A model generated the notes under the pieces. That model saw only the letters and a list, made by a program, of their open reading frames with translations, was not told the origin of the DNA and ran no database searches. Both the position numbers and the translations under genes were made by a program. From positions 5,608,636 through 5,672,635 of the forward strand of contig CM072512.1 in the NCBI GenBank assembly GCA_036898135.1: a DNA stretch of 64,000 nt. Reading direction: 5' to 3'. The stretch's first letter is position 1. Every line of letters begins with the position of its first letter. The stretch is from Oncomelania hupensis. Its lineage: Eukaryota; Mollusca; Gastropoda; Littorinimorpha; Pomatiopsidae. Below are positions 54,591 through 64,000 of the stretch, piece by piece.

Positions 54591-57120
54591 ATGCAATTCT
54601 TGTGACAAGCTTGTACTTCTTTGTATGTCAAACAAAAGCTAAGCATTGAGGTACAATTGTTCAGCAATAAATTGCTTCATGTCGGATGCAAGACTGGTGG
54701 GCGTTGAAGCAACTAGCTGCACAAATTGCGGTTCCAGTGCTTCAAACTAAAAATAACCATCCAAGTGAGATTGTACAGGTAATTTAGCAATAAGTTAGGT
54801 AAAGAAGGATGCATTCCCGCAGCACATTTTAGCATTCGTCAAACGAGCTGCAAGTTGCAGCCCCAGTAAATGAGTAATTCTTCCCATTTGTCAACAAAAA
54901 TAAACATTCGGGTTACATGGACGGGTAATTTAACCAAACACTTACGCCACGCAAGAATACTACAATGTAATGAATGTATTCATAATTAGGCAAGATATCG
55001 TAAAAGTGTGCCTTCTTAAGGGAAAACGCCACTACGGCTAAAGCACCTAATCTTAATCTTCCTTAAATATAAGGTATTGTTGTGAGATGCTGGAGAAAGT
55101 AAAAACAGCTGTGGAATATCTTTTGGAAAGGATGAAGAGTGTGGGAGGCGGGGTTTGAAGGGTGTGCTTGGGTCTGAACAATGACAAATGGGTTAAGAGC
55201 AATCCCGAACATATAAATTATCGCTGAATTTTGTTATCAAAAGCACAATTTTAAAATTAAAACTAGTCCGATACCTTTCGGGGAATATTGAAATCGCCCC
55301 CTCCCTTCCCTCCCCACATTCCCAACACCACCACCCCGTCACCCACACACGCAATAATCCTTGAAACTAAAAATGAAAACTCCAAATTTTGTCTAAGTTG
55401 CTACAATCAATTAACTCCAATACATTACAAATTCCGATATCTTCCGGGGAGAAAATTGGCCTGCATCTTAAAACATAATAAATGTGAAGTCTAACAACCA
55501 AATTTGTGATTCTGTGAGGTTTGTGTGGCACAAAATGAATACAAATTTCCTTGATCGTGCGGGGTAAACGTATTGCAAAGGCAAAAGCGAAAATGTACAG
55601 TACAGTACCCTCTATAATATTTGTTATGAGCTGCGGTATAAACTTAACACAGTTTCCATATCCTGGGATTGGAGGCGGTGGGGAGAGTGAATATTTCGAG
55701 ATAAAGTTACCCAAGGAAAAGCTGTTGCTTTAGTTTCACTTAATGTACTTTTTAACTTCATTATGATACACTCTCCAGTTCTCCTAAAGAGCTACGAGAA
55801 TTTTGTAAGACCTCAATAACTCGAAAATTTGTCATTAACTTATTTCATTGTAAATAAATATCAATAGTAAATCAAACAAAATAAAAGCCATTATAAAGCG
55901 CTTTTCTCCGTACTGTATTAACAGACTCTGGGGAAAATAGTTTAAGGTAAACAGTTCTGTTTTGCCTGAAGCGACATGGACTACAAAAGTCCTTAAAGCT
56001 GAATATATATATTGTTCTAAAATCACAAAGTGCACAGAACTTAAATTTAAATTTTTAAAAAGTATACACATGTTCATAACACCCGAGGTAATTTATTAAT
56101 AGATTGTTATAATGAAAGACTAAACAGTGCGGCACGGTATAGCAGTCGTCTAACAAACAGCAAGTTGTCTCCCTCCAGCTTTCCTACTAAAAAAGTAAAC
56201 ATTCAGGTGTATATGTAATTATGTAATGTAGTCTATATATATATATATATTGTACGCAACTTAACTCTCCACCATAACACAACATTTGATTGTGCATGTG
56301 CAGTACCGAACTGTTAGTTATACAATTGAAGGAGTAATCATCGCAGGGAAGCATTAACGCTACAGGCAGGTAGGTCCCCCGAGCTTATAATAGCAGCGTA
56401 ACACCTCCATGCATGATGTAACAATTATCAATATGAAAAGTATACAGACCTAGCTGCACGCAATTATTAACGCAATTATAGTAAAGCTTTATACAGACCC
56501 CGTCTTATGTAATTTGTCACGTTACAGCATTTAACAAAATGATATGACAAGTGCATAAACACTTAAACTAATGCGCGTCTCCTACCGACATACATAAATA
56601 ACATCACGTTCGGCGCCCGAGGACATGTTCTAAATGTTGCATTTGTAAGGTGTTGTGAAACCAGCTGTAGTTTAAGCTTATGATGCATGCTTGTCGCCTT
56701 TCTGTTGGTTATGGGAGTATCAAGGAACTGCCAAGGCATAGGCAAAGGCCTACCCCAGACACTCATTCTTCTTGCTGCAGTTATCAAACAAAACTACAAA
56801 TAGTTTCCCATCTCCGTGATAAAAATCGCTGCGCAGTATTTGAGGTGTAATTTTAGACTGGAATCGCTATTGGACGATATGCATAGGCATGACGTGCGCG
56901 TGGAGTGGGATTATATGATATAAATAGGGATGACGTGTGCTATGGACGAGGTGGTGCAAGAAGAAAAAAAAGGCGCTTTCGTGATATTTGGTTGATTGCA
57001 CCAGATATAATTTATCTAATGAAATACCCGTTTCCCATTTTAATTTTGAGGTAGGAAAAGGGTCCACTTAAAAATAACGTAATTAACTAGAAACCAGAAG
57101 GTCGTGTTAGGGGGACCTAA
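54591..57120. other. Gene-free AT-rich stretch
   Basis: No exon, RNA gene or clear mobile element is seen. A short AT run lies at 56233-56251. Confidence 0.5.
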
Positions 57121-57124
57121 CGCG

Positions 57125-57128
<4 letters not shown>

Positions 57129-57184
<56 letters not shown>

Positions 57185-57202
57185 ATTCTCTCTCTCTCTG
57201 AT
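57129..57202. repeat. CT dinucleotide array
   Basis: About 26 CT units, then GATAATT and a further short CT run. Confidence 0.97.
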
Positions 57203-57497
57203 AATAAACATTTTATCTTTAGAGCCCTCAGATTCAATTTCCCCAAGAGCAATCATAGGATCACATTTCACCTGCACGCGAGACAAGAAACCCACAAAAC
57301 AAATATATTTATAATTTAATCACGTTGCCGGAATACCACCACAACATGGGCCAACGTCAACAACAGCAACCACCACCACGACAACGACGTCGATGGCGAC
57401 AATAACAAAAAAAAATCCACTTAACTAGTCCCTTTACCAATCATACGCCTATACACTGATACAGCAATATACATCATGATTCAACTAATCTCTCTTT

Positions 57498-57518
57498 TTC
57501 TTTCTTTCTTTCTTTCTT

Positions 57519-57581
<63 letters not shown>
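57498..57581. repeat. TTTC then CT array
   Basis: TTTC repeats pass directly into about 28 CT units. Confidence 0.97.
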
Positions 57582-57583
<2 letters not shown>

Positions 57584-57752
57584 TTTAATTGTAGACAAGT
57601 GCGTGCATTAACTGATTAAATAAAATAGACTTCGCACTATAATACTGATTTAAAAATTATTATTATTAAAGGAACGCGCAATCAAATAAGGTCATCCTTT
57701 CCCAACCACCTACCCCCCACCCCCACCCTCTCCCAACCACCCAAAAAAAAAA

Positions 57753-60360
<2,608 letters not shown>

Positions 60361-60369
60361 AACTGAAAT

Positions 60370-60408
<39 letters not shown>

Positions 60409-60430
60409 AACACACGCCCCCACGCTCACC
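60361..60430. repeat. CA dinucleotide array
   Basis: CA repeats with AAA and GCCC interruptions, preceded by a purine-rich GAGAGA block at 60270-60340. Confidence 0.95.
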
Positions 60431-60958
60431 CACACACAAACACGGGGTGAAAGAAGGCGGAGAGAGTACGCACGCATGAGACAAGAGCTGTGTAGTGCAG
60501 AGGGGAAGGGAGGGAGAGAGAAGGAGATGAAGGTCGCCACAAGCAGGCACGACCTAGCCTATTAATTACCTACCGACTGCTTGATTTCTGCCTACGAACA
60601 GCAAAAATGATGCAGACACCGACTGTGGTAAGCTTGCAGTTTTCTAGAAAACAACCACCTCTTTAGACAGACAAGCAGAAATGAGAAATTGGGGAGGGGG
60701 AGGGGGGAAATGAAACAGAAAAAACGAAAAAAAGCAAACTGTGGAGGTGTAGGAGGAACGGAGGAGAAGGAAGAGAAGAATCAGAAATAAATAGACGAGA
60801 TCGCTTATCTTGAAACCAGAAGACAATATCCAGATACTCCCCTCCATATTATTAGTTACATATTTCCCACGGAAAGAAGGTATTTATATTGTTTGCAATG
60901 TGGGTGTTCCTGTATATTATGGCCTTCTTTGTGTTAATAGAATGTAAAAGAACTATGT

Positions 60959-61195
60959 CCGACCGCCGTAGCTCAATTGGTAGAGCGTTCGCCTAGCACA
61001 CCGATAACCCAGGTTCGAATCCCGTGGTGGGCGATATAAAATGTGGCCATTTTCACTGTCCATTTTAGCAGTATGATTGCTTTGGTGGTTCAGTGTTGTT
61101 TCAGGTCCCTACCCCTCTTTCCCTGGGATGGTTATCCCCGTCTGCCATATCGCCAATGGTGGGTGTAGACGTTAAACCTCAATGTTCGTTCGTAA
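60959..61195 (+). mobile_element. tRNA-derived SINE, best-preserved copy
   Basis: The head has an intact A box (TAGCTCAATTGGTAGAGCG) and B box (GGTTCGAATCCC), so it is a Pol III-type promoter. The body shares several blocks with 7703-7975, including AGCAGTATGATTGCT and CCCTGGGATGGTTAT. It ends GTAGACGTTAAACCTCAATG and a TTCG tail. Confidence 0.88.
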
Positions 61196-61824
61196 AAGAA
61201 CTGAAAAAATAGTAAATGCCAAATGTTTTTGGAGCGGTTACAACGATGAGGGGAGTATGTATATACATCCGGACATTGCCAAGAGAGCCAGAAATAAGTA
61301 GATAGAAAAAAGCTTATATTCAATGAGATCAGGACAGTATTGTCAACGCCAAAACAAGACGCATAAACATTCAAATGGGTTAAATGTTACGACAGCAATT
61401 TAAAAAAAATATAATTGTCCGTATTGATGTAGTGAAAACATAACGATGGAGTCAACTACCATCACAGTACACAATACAACGCGGACATGATTCACACGCC
61501 ATCCAAAGTAATCAGGAAGCACAGACAGTCACGCACTGGGGTGTGGGGGGGGGGGGTGAGGTGAGGGTGATGTGATACTATATAGCCCCAGACTTCTGGT
61601 TGTCGCAGGCTGTGCATCACAGTGCAGGCGAATGACAACATAGAGCTAGTCAGTCCTACTAGATGGGTTTGAAAAGTGCCAAGTTTATTTCAAACGGTCT
61701 TAAAAGACTCCTCTTCGGCACACATGATAATTATTGCTACAATAAACGTTGCCGTTGCTAGTGGTGATGATGGTGGTGGAGGTAGTGCTGCCAACAATAA
61801 AAAGTCCTTGAATGACATGACCTA

Positions 61825-62175
61825 ACTTTGTCCCCTATACACAACGTGTCCGGGGACGTTAATTTACCCAACCAAACCAAACCAAACCATGACCTAACCT
61901 TTTAAAACCTTGTGCTGAAACAGCTGCTCACTTATGAAACGATACACAGATCAACAACAAACAGTTAAGGAAAGAATACGTGTGGCTAGTACTGTACTTG
62001 CCAAGCCCACAGAATCAAAACATTTTGTTGACTGCACAGCCTTCTCATCAGCTTTGATTGGCCGGTCAACTTTGCTTTAGGCCTACCACACTTAAGCATA
62101 AATGTAACTGATTGGCCGTCCCCAATATGCCATATGGTGTTGGGGGACGTTAATTCTACCTAACGAACGAACGAA
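61825..62175 (+). mobile_element. Two headless SINE tails
   Basis: At 61850-61890 GGGGACGTTAATTTACCCAA is followed by CCAAA repeats, and at 62110-62175 GGGGGACGTTAATTCTACCT by CGAA repeats. Both resemble the GACGTTAA-plus-short-repeat ending of the SINE at 60959. Confidence 0.65.
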
Positions 62176-62940
62176 CTGATTGGACCACAGTATCAAAGAT
62201 GTTTGTTGAGTGTTTTGTGTAACAATGTACGCCAAAATCTGTATTGGGAAAAACCACTGAGCTATTAGTTAATTTTCTACAACACAACTGAATCGTCCCG
62301 ATTTAGGCTTACATCAAACCCGTCCTTTTCAAAAGAGGTCATTGTTGGCCTTAGTCTTATTTTTGTCCGTGGATGCTTTGAATTCTCTCCCTTTCCTTGC
62401 CCCTCCCCCCCCCTAAATACCAATACTAGCTAGGTAATCTAACTGTGGTTATTGTCCAAGCCTGGGAGTGTTTCTGTGCCTTTAATTCTTATTTTATACT
62501 TCTAAAAACAATTGTACTCATTCGTAAGAGAATAAAAATAAATAATATATAATCACATTCAGAAGAGATTCAAAAAATGTTTTAGTAACATTTTAGTCTT
62601 TATTCACTGATAAAATGATTTTAGACTTTCACAAACATACCTATATGCGTAAATGGGGTAAACAATCCAAGATTTCCTGTGGGCGAAAATATCACTACGT
62701 ACACACGACTGCAAGCAAAATAATTATCACCGAGAGACATCGAAAGCGCTTCTACGGTTTCATGCTGCAAGAACACTAAGAAAGTTAAGGACAGCAAAAT
62801 ACAGTGTTCTATCTATGTCAAATGACAGAGAGAGCCAAAATGGAAGAAAATGGTAAGTCGGAGTTGAAAGAACGCAGACATCAAAGCTTATTGTCAAATG
62901 TTTATATCAAGACTTACTGTCAAAGTTAGATCACAGAGCA
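62176..62940. other. Gene-free stretch
   Basis: No gene or repeat is recognised apart from a short C run at 62403-62413. Confidence 0.5.
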
Positions 62941-62954
62941 CCAATGACCACACA

Positions 62955-63232
62955 TGTCAGTCTAACAGATCATTCTCACAGCCTAACAGATCATTCTCAC
63001 AGCCTAACAGATCATTCTCACAGCTTAATAACAGATCATTCTCAAAGTCTAACAGATCATTCTTACAGATCAATCTCACAGCCTAACAGATCATTCTCAC
63101 AGCCTCTGTTTAACAGATCATTCTCACAGCCTAACAGATCATTCCTAACAGATCATTCTCACAGCCTAACAGATCATTCTCACAGCTTAACAGATCATTC
63201 TCACAGCCTAACAGATCATTCTCAAAATTCAT
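62955..63232. repeat. 21-bp minisatellite, about 13 copies
   Basis: The core AACAGATCATTCTCACAGCC repeats with deletions and short insertions. The open Ser/His-rich frames are by-products. Confidence 0.93.
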
Positions 63233-63384
63233 TATGCGCGTTTTCCCATCGTAAAAAACAAAGAAAACGATTAAGCTCCCGCCCAACCCCCAAAATAAGA
63301 TCCTCCGTAAGTACGGTTTTTATATAAATCCATAAAGTAATTCGTGAGAGGGGTAGGGGTAAGATACGATGGGTAGGTTGTGGG

Positions 63385-63475
63385 AGAGTGAGAGTGTGTG
63401 TGTGTGGGGGGGGGTGTGGGTGTGTTTGTGTGGGGGGTGGGGGGGTGGGTGTGTGTGTGTGTGTGTGTGTGTGTG
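63385..63475. repeat. GT and G-rich tract
   Basis: GT repeats alternate with runs of up to nine G. Confidence 0.93.
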
Positions 63476-63779
63476 AAGAACTGACATGTAAAACTATTGG
63501 CCTTATTAGTGCAGAAATCAAGAAGCATCGTACTGTAGCACGTGCGCCACAAGGAAGGGACACCTTGACAACACGCGGACACTCCTCTCTCCTCTAACAT
63601 TCGCACAAAGCCGGCAGGGATGGGTCGGGTAGGGAAGACAGCCTCACACCCACCTCCACACTCCCCTTCAAAATAAATAAATAAATAAATAAATAAAAAC
63701 AACTTCATAGTGAATAAACAGTAGAACAGAACAAACAGAATGTATATAGGCAGGTGCACAGACTTGCAGACAGAAGAAC

Positions 63780-63795
63780 GGTGTTTGTGTGTGTG

Positions 63796-63830
<35 letters not shown>

Positions 63831-63903
63831 GTCATTGTGTATAAGGTCCAGCAGACTTGTGTGTGTGTGTGTAAATGTGTGCGAATGCGTGTGTGTGTGT
63901 GTT

Positions 63904-63969
<66 letters not shown>
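63780..63969. repeat. GT arrays followed by GA array
   Basis: GT repeats at 63786-63828 and 63859-63902 are followed by about 31 GA units at 63907-63968, close to the window end. AGGTCCAGCAGACT at 63846 resembles the start of the retroposon at 26122. Confidence 0.95.
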
Positions 63970-63970
<1 letters not shown>

Positions 63971-64000
63971 TCTAGCTAGATACGGTGGTGTCTGACAATA

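Noticed and set aside
60959..61035. A functional tRNA gene
   Set aside because: A and B boxes are good but the unit continues into a body shared with another copy at 7703, which identifies a SINE.

Overview
The window is animal nuclear DNA. It has short GT-AG split coding exons, tRNA-derived SINEs, decayed non-LTR retrotransposons, a U6 snRNA pseudogene and a very high load of micro- and minisatellites. Retroposon types and tails ending in GCGCTATATAAAT plus ATT repeats resemble what is common in lophotrochozoans, so I suggest a mollusc, probably a gastropod. That is an inference from style, not from a marker gene.

The one confidently identified gene is a ZMIZ1/ZMIZ2-type (Drosophila tonalli-like) SP-RING transcriptional coactivator/SUMO E3 ligase on the minus strand. 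Fifteen exons between 33209 and 19213 can be joined in a continuous phase, giving 1081 residues to the stop codon; a sixteenth, GC-donor exon at 29020..29079 is optional. The order is a VVTT motif segment, a long Pro/Gly/Met-rich region, an Ala-rich stretch, a conserved core, the SP-RING zinc finger, and an acidic C-terminal activation region. The N-terminal TPR-like domain and the start codon were not found; they should lie upstream on the minus strand, above 33210 and perhaps beyond the window end.

On the plus strand at the left is a single recognisable exon (3014..3146) of a helical, ARM/HEAT-like protein, read to its C-terminus. It is followed by a probable 3' UTR that may run to about 9.66 kb. 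The ZMIZ-like gene probably has a 3' UTR somewhere in 9.75-19.2 kb, so the two genes converge tail to tail.

Layout: 0.7-4.4 kb minisatellites around the plus-strand exon; 4.6-9.7 kb AT-rich probable 3' UTR with old LINE and SINE debris; 9.7-19.2 kb repeat-poor AT-rich DNA; 19.2-33.2 kb ZMIZ exons with a 27-bp satellite in one intron; 36.3-42.1 kb a dense microsatellite cluster and a 28-bp array; 42.2-46 kb several copies of one LINE family in opposite orientations plus a second, RNase H-bearing LINE; 47.7-49 kb a 35-bp array interrupted by a retroposon tail; 49-64 kb mostly non-coding with a U6 pseudogene, a CR1/L2-like LINE, SINEs and more satellites. No other protein-coding gene could be supported.

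The most unusual theme is splice-site sequence inside tandem repeats. A 5' splice site of the ZMIZ gene is present in three tandem copies, the donor of the plus-strand exon is the seed of a 34-bp array, and a 28-bp array of about 28 copies carries a good donor consensus on the minus strand in every unit.
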